From Roseibium marinum (GTDB lineage Bacteria; Pseudomonadota; Alphaproteobacteria; Rhizobiales; Stappiaceae): DNA of 64,000 bases. Every line of letters starts with the position of its first letter. Within the stretch, counting starts at the first letter, position 1. Shown here in pieces: positions 27,374 to 36,431 of this stretch. The stretch covers positions 124,001-188,000 of the forward strand of contig NZ_PPCN01000008.1 in assembly GCF_002906165.1 (NCBI RefSeq). The letters are read 5' to 3'. The notes beneath the pieces were generated by a model, which saw only the letters and a program-made list of their open reading frames with translations, did no database searches and had not been told where the DNA came from. The position numbers and the translations under genes are program-made.

Positions 27374-27379
27374 AGCATC

Positions 27380-27511
27380 ACTGTTGGTCAGACGGACATC
27401 ACGTCCTCCTCCCTGTGATGTCCAGATCAGCTGTTCCCCTCTGGAAGGTGATTCGCTGTTTACAGTGAATCAATTCAGACTGCCGGGTCTTTTGGGACCC
27501 GGCTTTTTTTT
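27380..27511 (+). ncRNA. Candidate trans-acting small RNA with anti-Shine-Dalgarno loop
   Basis: About 130 nt with three ordered stem-loops and no open frame. Stem 1 is a perfect 9-bp helix GGACATCAC/GTGATGTCC (27394-27423) that exposes CCTCCTCCC in its loop. A second C-rich stretch (TTCCCCTCT) follows, then a hairpin TGATTC-CTG/CAG-GAATCA (27449-27472), then a strong terminator with eight T. A hairpin presenting CCUCCUCCC is the hallmark of alphaproteobacterial anti-SD RNAs such as CcsR of Rhodobacter and the rhizobial relatives with the same loops, which pair with ribosome-binding sites and respond to stress. The region between the PoxB gene and msrP is otherwise non-coding. The RNA's existence is inferred from structure. 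Confidence 0.75.
27482..27511 (+). terminator. Rho-independent terminator of the small RNA
   Basis: An 8-bp stem GCCGGGTC/GACCCGGC followed by TTTTTTTT. The strong T-run on the plus strand, with no plus-strand gene nearby, is what points to an independent plus-strand transcript. Confidence 0.9.
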
Positions 27512-27544
27512 GCCTATTCTCCGCTGACGTGTAAATCCGTCATT

Positions 27545-27658
27545 AAAGCGTGCCGCGTTAAATTGAATTCAGGAAATCGCCCGAACGCATTTGCAATGCA
27601 AACGCTGCCTCGGGCGTCCTCCTGAATCCATGAATCCGCTCAAACGCGTCACGCTCTA
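27545..27658. repeat. 110-bp palindromic repeat family R2, copy 3 (inverted)
   Basis: Reads AAAGCGTGCCGCGTTAAATT at the left and ends ACGCGTCACGCTCTA at the right, with the core in the opposite orientation to copies 1 and 2. The CTA at its right tip is the stop codon of msrP on the minus strand. Confidence 0.88.
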
Positions 27659-28618
27659 AAAGAACAGAAGTTCGCCGGTCATATCCTTGTAGATCCCGGC
27701 AACCTGCTCCTCATAGCCATTGTAGAGCAATGTGTTGCGGCGCTCGTCGGTACCCAGCACGGATTCCGAGGACTGCGGCCAGCGCCGGTGTGGAACGGAC
27801 GGGTTCACATTGGCCCAGAAGCCGTATTCCTGCGGCTGGATTTCTTCCCAGAAACTCACCGGACGCTCGTCCGTGAAAGAGATTTTCACGACGGACTTGA
27901 TACATTTGAAACCGTATTTCCAAGGCGTTACCAGGCGCACCGGCGCGCCGAACTGCTTGGGAAGCGGTTTGCCGTAAATACCGGTCGCCATGAAAGCGAG
28001 CTCGTTCGTGGCTTCTTCGAGCGTCAGGCCTTCCACATAGGGCCAAGGATACCACGACTGGTTCTGGCCATTGGCGACGGCCGGGTCGAAGAAGGTTTCG
28101 AAGCGGATGTACTTTGCGCCGCTCTGGGGACCGGCCAGCTTGACCAGTTCCGCCAGCGGGAAGCCGGACCAGGGCACCGCCATCGACCAGGCTTCCACGC
28201 AACGATGCCTGTAGAGGCGTTCTTCCAGCGGCATTTTGGCGAGAAGATCGTCGATGTCGAGGGTTTGCGGATTGTCGATCATGCCGTCCAGCGTGACGGT
28301 CCAGGGCCGGATCTTGAGCTTCTGCGCCGCCGGCCAGGTCTGCTTGTGCGTTCCGAACTCATAAAAATTGTTGTATTTGGAGGCGATTTCTTCCGCTGTC
28401 AGATCGCGGTCCAGCTCATATGCTGCATTGCGCTTGACCGGATAAAGCCCCGCGCTCGGGTCTTCTTCGGCGAATGCCGGGCGCGGAGCAAGGCCGCTGG
28501 CAAGCAGCGCGCCGCCACCGGCGAGCCCGGCGAGGATCTGGCGGCGGTTCATGAAGATATGCTCAGGTGTAGCTTCGCGCTCGGGGAGATCCCAGCTGCG
28601 CTTTTTCAAAATGTTCAT
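27656..28618 (-). CDS. msrP: Protein-methionine-sulfoxide reductase catalytic subunit MsrP
   Basis: 320 residues. A twin-arginine leader is clear (MNRRQILAGLAGGGALLASGLAPRPAFA, residues 23-50), so the protein is folded with molybdopterin and exported to the periplasm. The sulfite-oxidase-fold domain has the Mo-ligand Cys140 in RHRCVEAWSM. MsrP repairs oxidised methionines in envelope proteins and takes electrons from the membrane haem protein MsrQ. No msrQ is next to it here, although the two are usually adjacent. GGGAGAC precedes the ATG. The TAG stop lies inside a repeat tip. Confidence 0.95.
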   Translation of the reverse strand: MNILKKRSWDLPEREATPEHIFMNRRQILAGLAGGGALLASGLAPRPAFAEEDPSAGLYPVKRNAAYELDRDLTAEEIASKYNNFYEFGTHKQTWPAAQKLKIRPWTVTLDGMIDNPQTLDIDDLLAKMPLEERLYRHRCVEAWSMAVPWSGFPLAELVKLAGPQSGAKYIRFETFFDPAVANGQNQSWYPWPYVEGLTLEEATNELAFMATGIYGKPLPKQFGAPVRLVTPWKYGFKCIKSVVKISFTDERPVSFWEEIQPQEYGFWANVNPSVPHRRWPQSSESVLGTDERRNTLLYNGYEEQVAGIYKDMTGELLFF

Positions 28619-28747
28619 TTCAAGTCTCCCGTTTATCCGTGAGGAAAGCGGAAACGTCTTTCAATGGCAAATAACGCCCTGGTGACCGGGTCCGGAATTT
28701 TCGTTACCTGAACGACCTGAAAGCATAATTTCATGGATCCGTACCCT

Positions 28748-28769
28748 GGAGGGGCACGAATGCCCCTCC
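28748..28769. terminator. Stable stem-loop after the EF-G-like gene
   Basis: A perfect 9-bp stem GGAGGGGCA/TGCCCCTCC closed by CGAA. No T-run follows on the relevant side, so it may be a transcript-end stabiliser rather than a true terminator. A variant of the recurrent GCATAATTT-CATGGATCCG segment lies just to the left. Confidence 0.5.
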
Positions 28770-28797
28770 TCGGGATGCGGGAGAGCCAGGCGTCTTT

Positions 28798-30864
28798 TCA
28801 CGCGGCCTGCTGCTTGCCGGAGCGCTGCAGGGCCAGTTCCGCGGCTTTTCCGGAGAGTTCGGCCAAATGGTCGAATTCGGCCGTGTAGCTTGCGACACCC
28901 GCCGTTGCCGAGCGCAATTCGACAATCAGATCGCCGATTTCGGCTTCGGGCATCAAGGCCTGAATCTCGTCCCAGCCGGGCCAGCCGGGCCGTGCGTCGA
29001 AGCCGAGCAACTGTCCCCGCCGCGCCGAGACGATGGCGTTCACCTTGGCGGTAGCCTCGCTGGGACAGGCGATCACCACCTTTTGGATCGGCTCCAGAAG
29101 CACCGGTTTGCACTCCGGCAGGCCCTCCCGGATCGCGAGAATGCCTGCCATCTTGAAAGCCTGGTCCGAGCTGTCGACGGAATGATAGGAACCATCCGTC
29201 AGGCATATGGATACATCGACTACCGGAAAGCCGAGCGGCCCGCGGCCGAGAGCTTCCAGCACGCCGTCCTTCACGGAAGGAATATACTGTTTGGGCACCA
29301 CCCCGCCGGAAATCGTGTCGGTGAACTGAACACCCTCGCCGCGCGGCAGCGGCCCGATTTCCAGCGCAACATCACCGAACTGTCCGTGCCCGCCGGACTG
29401 CTTCTTGTGCCGCCGGCGTATTTTGGTGCCGGACCGGATGGTTTCGGCATAGGGCACATGCGGCGCATAGACCGAGATGTCCAACCCGTATTTTCCGGCA
29501 AGCCGTTCCTGGGCGACACGCAGATGCATTTCGCCCTGGCCGGCCAGAAGCGTCTCCGCCGTGATCTGGTTCTGGCTTATGGTCAGAGACGGATCTTCCT
29601 CGGCGAGTTTGGCCAAGGCCGCTGACAGGCGGACTTCATCCTTGCGCTGGGCAGCGGAAATGGCGGTGGCCAGCACCGGCGGCCGCGCCTCGGCAAGGTA
29701 GAGACTTGAAAGCGCGTCCGTATCGAAGCAGAGCAGGTCTCCCGTCCTGACATCTTCCATCCGGCCGAGCGCGACCAGCGCCCCCTTGCCGGCCGTTGCG
29801 ATCTTCGACGCCTGCTGGCCGAAGATCGAAAACAGGCCGGACACCTTCACTTCCCGCTCGCCGTTCAGGAACAGGCTGTCGCCGTCGGAGACTTGTCCGT
29901 CGAGAACCCGGGCGATGGACAGTTTGCCGCCGTGCTGGGTGTGCAGGGTCTTGATCACCTGCAGCGCATCGCGATTGCGTTTGCCCAGAACGCGGCCCGC
30001 GAGCAGATCGACACCCGGCACCTCATGGCGAAGTGCTTTCAGTAAGCGGCTGACGCCGTTTCCATGCTCGGCGGAACCAAAAAAGACCGGACAGATCAGT
30101 CCGTCCCGCATCTCGTTGACGAGATCGGCGAAAACCTGATCCCGGTCGGGCGCGATGTCTTCCAGCAGCGCTTCCATGAGATCGTCGTCATGATCGGCCA
30201 GATGCTCCAGCATTGTGAAGCGGGCCTCGTGCTCGCGGGTCCGGTCCGCGTCGCACATGTCGATCCGCGTGCTCGGTTCCTTCTCGTGATAGACATGCGC
30301 CCGCTCCAGGGCGAGGTCGATGAACCCGGTCGCCTGACCGTTTTCCCAGATCGGAATCTGTCTCAGCACCAACGGCACCGCGGAGGCCGGCTGCAACACG
30401 TTGAGGACATCCCGCACACGCCGGCTGCTCCTGTCGATCTTGTTCAAAAACAAAACCCGCGGGATGGCGCGGGCTTCAAGAGCTTTCAGGATAAGCTGCA
30501 AGGCAGGAACCTTGCGCTCGTCATCCTCGGCGACAACGACGGCCAGATCGACGCCGCTGAGCGCCCCGTCCATTTCGCTCAGAAACTCCACGGAACCAGG
30601 GCAATCGACGAATACGAACCGGTCATCCAGATAGGTGGCATCCGCGATATTGAGTTCCACGCTCATGCCGTGCGCCCGAGCTTCCGGCGCGGCATCGCCC
30701 ACCGTGTTCCTGTCCGCCACGGTTCCCTGACGGGCCACTTTGTCCGTTCGCGCCAGCAAAGCCTCCAACAGGCTGGTTTTGCCGCTGCCGAACGGACCGA
30801 CCAGGGCGATGCAGCGCGGCGCACCGTCCGCTTCAGATCCCCTTCCATTGGTATTGATTGCCAT
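28798..30864 (-). CDS. Elongation factor G-like GTPase (FusA paralogue)
   Basis: 688 residues with an EF-G domain order. The GTPase motifs are G1 GPFGSGKTSL, G3 DCPGSVEF and G4 NKID, followed by domain II (LSIARVLDGQVSDGDSLF), domain III, domain IV (SGTKIRRRHKKQSGGHGQFGD, then PSVKDGVLEALGRGP) and domain V (LLEPIQKVVIACPS). G3 reads DCPG instead of the DTPG usual in translocases, and domain IV differs from canonical FusA. The gene is not in a ribosomal operon, so it is probably the second, specialised EF-G class (EF-G2-like; recycling, rescue or an unknown role). GGGAGG precedes the start. Confidence 0.88.
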   Translation of the reverse strand: MAINTNGRGSEADGAPRCIALVGPFGSGKTSLLEALLARTDKVARQGTVADRNTVGDAAPEARAHGMSVELNIADATYLDDRFVFVDCPGSVEFLSEMDGALSGVDLAVVVAEDDERKVPALQLILKALEARAIPRVLFLNKIDRSSRRVRDVLNVLQPASAVPLVLRQIPIWENGQATGFIDLALERAHVYHEKEPSTRIDMCDADRTREHEARFTMLEHLADHDDDLMEALLEDIAPDRDQVFADLVNEMRDGLICPVFFGSAEHGNGVSRLLKALRHEVPGVDLLAGRVLGKRNRDALQVIKTLHTQHGGKLSIARVLDGQVSDGDSLFLNGEREVKVSGLFSIFGQQASKIATAGKGALVALGRMEDVRTGDLLCFDTDALSSLYLAEARPPVLATAISAAQRKDEVRLSAALAKLAEEDPSLTISQNQITAETLLAGQGEMHLRVAQERLAGKYGLDISVYAPHVPYAETIRSGTKIRRRHKKQSGGHGQFGDVALEIGPLPRGEGVQFTDTISGGVVPKQYIPSVKDGVLEALGRGPLGFPVVDVSICLTDGSYHSVDSSDQAFKMAGILAIREGLPECKPVLLEPIQKVVIACPSEATAKVNAIVSARRGQLLGFDARPGWPGWDEIQALMPEAEIGDLIVELRSATAGVASYTAEFDHLAELSGKAAELALQRSGKQQAA

Positions 30865-30920
30865 CGTTTACCTCCCGTGTTCGAGGAAATTCCCTCAACA
30901 ACGCGGCAAGGCCGGCGGCA

Positions 30921-31054
30921 AGAGCGAGATGACTTAAAGAGGAACCGTCCGGCCGCGGGGCGATTGTCCGCGGACGGAGCGAATGGCATTCCGCGCCCTG
31001 TCGAATGGACCGCATTCCGCCATGAAACAATTCATCTTTAGCTCATCTCGCTCT
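30921..31054. repeat. 134-bp element with inverted ends AGAGCGAGATGA
   Basis: The first 12 bases are perfectly complementary to the last 12, with further partial pairing (CTTAAAGA against a GCTAAAGA complement) inwards. It is followed by AG, so the right end reads CTCTAG as in the other families. It lies upstream of the EF-G-like gene. Confidence 0.65.
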
Positions 31055-31379
31055 AGGAACGCGGGCCTGCCGCGTCTCGCCCGGATGGGATCGAAGGCCG
31101 ATACCCGATACGCCAGGATCTGAAGAGAACCGGCAACCTGACCGTGCTGCGATACAGGTCCAGATCTTCAAGAATCCCGGGCACCTGGCCCCAAATTCTG
31201 CGGCGCATCGATCAGGGGCGGTTTTTCATGGTCGCGCCGATCAGGACGTCAACGCAAGGGAAACTTACGCGGCAGCGCAGCAATTCGTTTGACCTGCATC
31301 CTGTTCCCGGCCCAGGTCATCCGTTATCATCCAGACTGCGTAACAGCTTAGCGGCAAGTACCTGAAAGGGACTCAACGA
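31055..31379. other. Intergenic region upstream of a small secreted protein gene
   Basis: I see no gene or RNA structure I can defend; an open frame at 31144-31365 has an improbable composition. The last 60 bp should contain the promoter and the AAAGGGA ribosome site of the next gene. Confidence 0.5.
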
Positions 31380-31718
31380 ATGCAAAAAAAACGCGATAAG
31401 GCAATGTGCCCCTCGCTTTCCTCACGGACGGCGGCGGCTTTGGGAGCAGGGCTTTTGATCCTTTGCACAATTTCCGCGTCCGCCCAAAGTAACCAGCTTC
31501 GCGTGCTGCCGCAGTCCAGCTCTCCGCGCCTGCCCTCCGCCGAGCAACAGCTCAACCGGAACCTCGACCGCCAGGAATCGGATTTGTCGACCAACCAGCG
31601 CAACGACAACTCGAACCGGCTGAACCGCACGCAAGAGATCAACCGCCAGAACATGCGGCCAAACGTAAGCACCGGACCTTGCGCGGGCGCGAATGCCACC
31701 TGCCGGGAAGGGCAATAG
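31380..31718 (+). CDS. Small secreted protein, unknown function
   Basis: 112 residues. A signal peptide with a hydrophobic stretch (AAALGAGLLILCTISASA) ends at ASA-Q near residue 36. The mature part is Asn/Gln/Arg-rich and low in hydrophobics (SAEQQLNRNLDRQESDLSTNQRNDNSNRLNRTQEINRQN) with two late cysteines (CAGANATC) that could form a disulfide. It is probably periplasmic and partly disordered. I do not recognise a family. GGGACTC and an in-frame ATG at 31404 are noted, but the first ATG gives a better leader. Confidence 0.7.
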   Translation: MQKKRDKAMCPSLSSRTAAALGAGLLILCTISASAQSNQLRVLPQSSSPRLPSAEQQLNRNLDRQESDLSTNQRNDNSNRLNRTQEINRQNMRPNVSTGPCAGANATCREGQ

Positions 31719-31810
31719 ACGGCGGCGGAGCAATCCTCACAATGGATTGAGGGTGCGGAGGAGCCACGGTCCCCGGCGCGGTAGCCGGGGATGGGCTCTC
31801 TATCTCGCGA

Positions 31811-32290
31811 TCAGTTGATGCGCTCAAGCGTCATCTTGCTTACACCGAGGGTCAGATTGGTGCCGGTCTTGCTTTCCACGCTGAACGGGTTCAGCGCGAT
31901 CGAACGGTCGAAGCCGCCGACGAGCGCATTCACGTTGATCCCGGCTCCCAGGCTCGCACCGGCGGTCACGCCGCCATAAGTGCCGGCCAACAGGCCCGGC
32001 TTGCGGTTGGCGGAGGGTGCCAGCACACCCCAGACCAGGGTCCCTTCGCTGGTCTTGCCGATATCCAGGCCGTAGTCCCGGACCTTGCCGCTGTAATATT
32101 CAACCGCGCCGCCATCGGCCGGATTGAAACTGCAGCCGAGTGTCGCGGTGGAGCCGACGATAAAGCTGTGCTCGCCCTCCACGAGGCATTTCAGCGTTCC
32201 GATTTCAACTGTCGGGCTGTTTTCGTCCGCCAGGACCGGACCGGAAACGAAAAGCGCGGCCGCGGCAAGGGCAAATAAGGGAAAACGCAT
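31811..32290 (-). CDS. DUF992 domain-containing exported protein
   Basis: 159 residues. The signal peptide MRFPLFALAAAALFVSGPVLA is followed by a domain with IGTLKCLVEGEHSFIVGS, CSFNP, and the Gly-rich region GTYGGVTAGASLGAGINVNALVGGFDRSIALNPFSVE, all typical of DUF992. Two cysteines probably form a disulfide. Members occur widely in Hyphomicrobiales as periplasmic or outer-membrane-associated proteins without known role. It follows the aminotransferase gene on the same strand but with a 190-bp gap. Confidence 0.9.
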   Translation of the reverse strand: MRFPLFALAAAALFVSGPVLADENSPTVEIGTLKCLVEGEHSFIVGSTATLGCSFNPADGGAVEYYSGKVRDYGLDIGKTSEGTLVWGVLAPSANRKPGLLAGTYGGVTAGASLGAGINVNALVGGFDRSIALNPFSVESKTGTNLTLGVSKMTLERIN

Positions 32291-32481
32291 TCAGGAAGTC
32301 TCCTAATCAAGAGCGTAAAAAGCCCGCACCGTCTCAGCGGTAGCGGGCAACACCGTGGTATGCGTGTCCATCGCGTCAAAATCGGGGCGATAAACCCATC
32401 GCGCCGCGACCGGGCGAAACAAACGAACGAAAAAGGGCGGCAAACGCCGCCCTTCCTGACATAAGTCGCTGAAAAGCGTCT

Positions 32482-33720
<1,239 letters not shown>

Positions 33721-33793
33721 CTAGATCCGCGCGCTCTGGAAGACAAGTCCCAATCCGAATTTCGATGGAGCCGAAGGCTCGTCTCGAATCGAA

Positions 33794-33823
33794 AGACCTC
33801 CAGTCGAAATCCACTGGAGGTCT
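33794..33823. repeat. Perfect 11-bp inverted repeat
   Basis: AGACCTCCAGT and its exact complement flank an 8-base loop. Same general design as the hairpin at 10150, in the 5' region of the aminotransferase gene. Confidence 0.75.
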
Positions 33824-33884
33824 GAAAGTCGATCGATCTTAACGTATGGGAGTATCCGGCAGTCCACCTGCCGCGACACGCTTT

Positions 33885-33994
33885 ATACATAGCGTAATTC
33901 CGGCGGCCACTCTCCCAAGCCTATGATGCGGGGTCGCACCGAACGCCCCAATGGGCTGAAGCGGGAGAGTGGCCGCCGGAATTACGCTATGTAT
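33885..33994. repeat. 32-bp perfect inverted repeat with 46-bp loop
   Basis: Arms 33885-33916 and 33963-33994 are exact complements (starting ATACATAGCGTAATTCC). The last base of the right arm is the first base of the stop codon of the PAS-domain gene. It may form a very stable hairpin at that transcript's end, and its length exceeds that of ordinary terminators. Confidence 0.9.
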
Positions 33995-35124
33995 TAGCTC
34001 CGGGTCTCCAAAATCAGTTTCGGCTCTTTCTTGTCCGCATCCAGCAGGGTGCATTTGAACCGCTTTTTCTTGGTCTGGCCGTTCAGCAGGTTCACCGGGA
34101 CTGAAACCGGTACTTCAGAGCCCTGCTTCGCAGCCTCCAGCAGGGAGGAATAGCTGTTGGCATGCAGCAGCATTTCCGTGATGGGCCGTTCGCCGATAAC
34201 GTCGGCTGTCAGGTGAAAAGCTTTCAGGGCAGCATTGTTGGCGGCAACGATCATGCGCGATTTGCCATTGATCACCAGGATCGGTGCGCTGCAGATTTCA
34301 AACACCCTCGCGAAGTCGACATCCCCGCTGACATGGCCGGCCGAGAACAAGACGCCGCCGACGGAGCCGCCGATACGGAAATACATGGCATCGTAGTTGA
34401 GCTCGAGACTGTCATTGTTCGGGAGCAGGAATTTGCCCCGACCCGTCGCGCTCGCCCGCCGGGTGAGGGCGGCCAGCGCCAACGAAACGATGGTTTTCCC
34501 GACCTTTTTCTGAATATGAGCGACGTTGCGCCCCAGGATCATCCGGGCGTCTTCAATCTGGAAACATTTGACAAAGCCCTCGCTGGCGAAGCGCACGTAG
34601 CCGAAATTGTCGACCAGCAGAACCACCCGATTTGAAGAGGCGACAAAATGCTGAAGGATAGGCGCCAGTCCGAGCACCATGCGCCCCGGATTGTCGTCGT
34701 TTTCGCCAATCGACGGGAAACAGATCGCGATTATGCGCCCGTCCGGAAGTTCATACTTGTGGGCGACGATCGGAATACCCGGAATGCGGTGGTCCGGTCC
34801 GCCGCCGACGTCGAACGGGCCGGCCTGGCCCTCGCGGATCGCCCCCTGTACCAGACGCAGGATGGTCTTGCGGTCTTCCGGCGACAGATGACGCAGGGCC
34901 TCGTTGGAAGGGGCCTCCTGCAGATCCTTGACTTCGCTGTTGAAGGTCTGCGAGCCGATCTCGTGCCAGAGGATCGTCTTCCGGCTTATATCGGCGATGA
35001 AGAACTGGAGACCCGCCAGGGAAAGCGCCGGACTTTCTTCCTCCTTTTCAGAAGGCGTCACCGGCGAATTGACAGGCTCCTGAGGCTTTTCGGCAGCAGT
35101 TCTTCGCGCTACGTTGAATGTCAT
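33994..35124 (-). CDS. PAS-domain protein without recognisable output domain
   Basis: 376 residues from the ATG at 35124 (AAGGG abuts it; the upstream extension to 35226 is basic and unlikely). Two PAS-like regions are visible: VVLLVDNFGYVRFASEGFVKCF near residue 170 and a clearer one near 270 (FEICSAPILVINGKSRMIVAANNAALKAF). The protein ends shortly after the second PAS. No kinase, GGDEF, EAL or helix-turn-helix domain follows, and I see no membrane segment. It could be a stand-alone sensor that signals through a partner. Confidence 0.75.
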   Translation of the reverse strand: MTFNVARRTAAEKPQEPVNSPVTPSEKEEESPALSLAGLQFFIADISRKTILWHEIGSQTFNSEVKDLQEAPSNEALRHLSPEDRKTILRLVQGAIREGQAGPFDVGGGPDHRIPGIPIVAHKYELPDGRIIAICFPSIGENDDNPGRMVLGLAPILQHFVASSNRVVLLVDNFGYVRFASEGFVKCFQIEDARMILGRNVAHIQKKVGKTIVSLALAALTRRASATGRGKFLLPNNDSLELNYDAMYFRIGGSVGGVLFSAGHVSGDVDFARVFEICSAPILVINGKSRMIVAANNAALKAFHLTADVIGERPITEMLLHANSYSSLLEAAKQGSEVPVSVPVNLLNGQTKKKRFKCTLLDADKKEPKLILETRS

Positions 35125-35332
35125 CCCTTGCCCGACCTGTTTGTAGACGTTCACCCTTGAGAGGAGTATCTGTCTTAAAAGAAAACAAACATTAAAATGG
35201 CATCTTAAAATCGAAGTGTTTCGCACAATTTTTCAAGTTTAGCGTAGTGTACTCCATGGTTTTATAGATTTTTCATTGTCATTTTTACAGGAGATTAATG
35301 GTGAGGCCGCTGATGTCGGGTCCGCCCCATGA

Positions 35333-35368
35333 AGCGGGAGCCTCTCCCGCTACAATCGTTTTCGATTG
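35333..35368. terminator. Tandem small hairpins downstream of the TetR gene
   Basis: AGCGGGAG/CTCCCGCT with a CCT loop, then CAATCG/CGATTG with a TTTT loop. They lie past the stop of the minus-strand TetR gene and upstream of the PAS gene, so they could end one transcript before the next. Confidence 0.4.
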
Positions 35369-35381
35369 AACACCCGCTGAT

Positions 35382-35954
35382 CTAGAGAATAGACTTGAAG
35401 ACGGATGCGACCTGCTCGGTGGTCGGCTTGGGCCCTTGTCCGGTGGCATACATCAGCGAAATGCCGTCAATCAGCGCCGCGCATGTTTCGATCGGCACAT
35501 CCTCCCTGCCCTCGGAAATCAGTTTCAGAAAAAATTCTATCGGCCGGCGCGCCGCTGCCGTCAGATGCACCCCGACACCAGCGAGATCCTCGCGGCGCGC
35601 GGCAGCCAGGGTCAATTCCATCCGCGCCAGGAACAGATGGCGGGACGCGTCGGTGTAGGTCACGAGTTCCTCCGCCACATAGGCAACCGCCGCGTCCAGC
35701 CCTTCCGCGGCTGCCTTTTCAGCAAATCCGACCTGCAATTCGTCGCAGTCTTTTTCCAGGAGCCCGGCAAGATGCTCCGCCGCCGCGCCCAAAAGGGCCG
35801 ACTTTTTCGGAAAATAATAGGATGTCGAACCTTGCGGCAGGGCCGCCGCCTCATCAACGGCACGGTGGGTCACGCCTTCCAGGCCCCGCCCGGCCAGCAG
35901 ATCGATTACGCCGTTGAGGATGCGCTCCCGCCGGGCGGCTTTTTTCGTTGACAT
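35382..35954 (-). CDS. TetR/AcrR-family transcriptional regulator
   Basis: 190 residues from the ATG at 35954 (MSTKKAARRERILNGVIDLLAGRG). The helix-turn-helix spans about residues 8-52 (THRAVDEAAALPQGSTSYYFPKKSALL); the ligand domain follows. The frame continues upstream to 36032 but that stretch is Cys-rich and covers the operator, so it is not counted. Divergent from the RidA-like gene with a 12-bp palindrome between them, suggesting that it represses itself and that gene. Confidence 0.9.
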   Translation of the reverse strand: MSTKKAARRERILNGVIDLLAGRGLEGVTHRAVDEAAALPQGSTSYYFPKKSALLGAAAEHLAGLLEKDCDELQVGFAEKAAAEGLDAAVAYVAEELVTYTDASRHLFLARMELTLAAARREDLAGVGVHLTAAARRPIEFFLKLISEGREDVPIETCAALIDGISLMYATGQGPKPTTEQVASVFKSIL

Positions 35955-35961
35955 TTTTTCT

Positions 35962-35973
35962 CTACATTTGTAG
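35962..35973. promoter_or_regulatory. Probable operator of the second TetR regulator
   Basis: CTACATTTGTAG is a perfect palindrome 8 bp upstream of the TetR start and 50 bp before the RidA-like gene. It is short, so the call rests mainly on position. Confidence 0.5.
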
Positions 35974-36023
35974 TGGTTTTCATCACATATGAATACACAG
36001 ACGCTGCAAAGGTAGCCCTCCTT

Positions 36024-36431
36024 ATGACACAAGCCATCACCCGAATGAACCCGTCTTCCTTACCGGATGCGGGGAAATTGGGATATTCCCAGATTTCCAT
36101 CGTCGAGGCGGGCCGCATGGCTTATGTGTCCGGCCAGGTTGCCTGGCGCCCGGACGGACTGCCGGTTCCCGGTGACCTTGTCGAGCAGATGAAACTCGTG
36201 ACAGCCAACGCCAGCTCCGCCCTGACCGCCATCGGTGCCGCGCCGGAAGATATTGTCATCGCGCGCTGTTTCATGACCGATCTCACGCCGGAACGGTTGG
36301 AACAGGCATTTCCACCCTTGCTGGCGTTTTTCGGCGGTGCCCAGCCCTGTATTACCGGGGTCGGCGTCGCGGCCCTCGCCGCGCCGGATCTGCAGGTTGA
36401 ACTCGAACTGACGGTCAGACTGCCGAATTAG
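36024..36431 (+). CDS. RidA/YjgF-family protein lacking the catalytic arginine
   Basis: 135 residues with the family fold (YVSGQVAWRPDG, VIARCFMTDLTPERLEQAFPPLLAFFG, VELELTVRLPN). In active RidA enzymes an Arg in the segment P-A-R-S-x-V-x-V deaminates reactive enamine/imines. Here the corresponding segment reads QPCITGVGV, with Ile in its place, so it is probably a member of another Rid subgroup with a different activity. The start at 36024 is chosen by similarity, as the ribosome site is weak. It is controlled together with the divergent TetR gene. Confidence 0.85.
   Translation: MTQAITRMNPSSLPDAGKLGYSQISIVEAGRMAYVSGQVAWRPDGLPVPGDLVEQMKLVTANASSALTAIGAAPEDIVIARCFMTDLTPERLEQAFPPLLAFFGGAQPCITGVGVAALAAPDLQVELELTVRLPN

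Noticed and set aside
31144..31365. 73-residue frame upstream of the small secreted protein
   Set aside because: Arg/Ser/Pro-rich composition without ribosome site or hydrophobic pattern.
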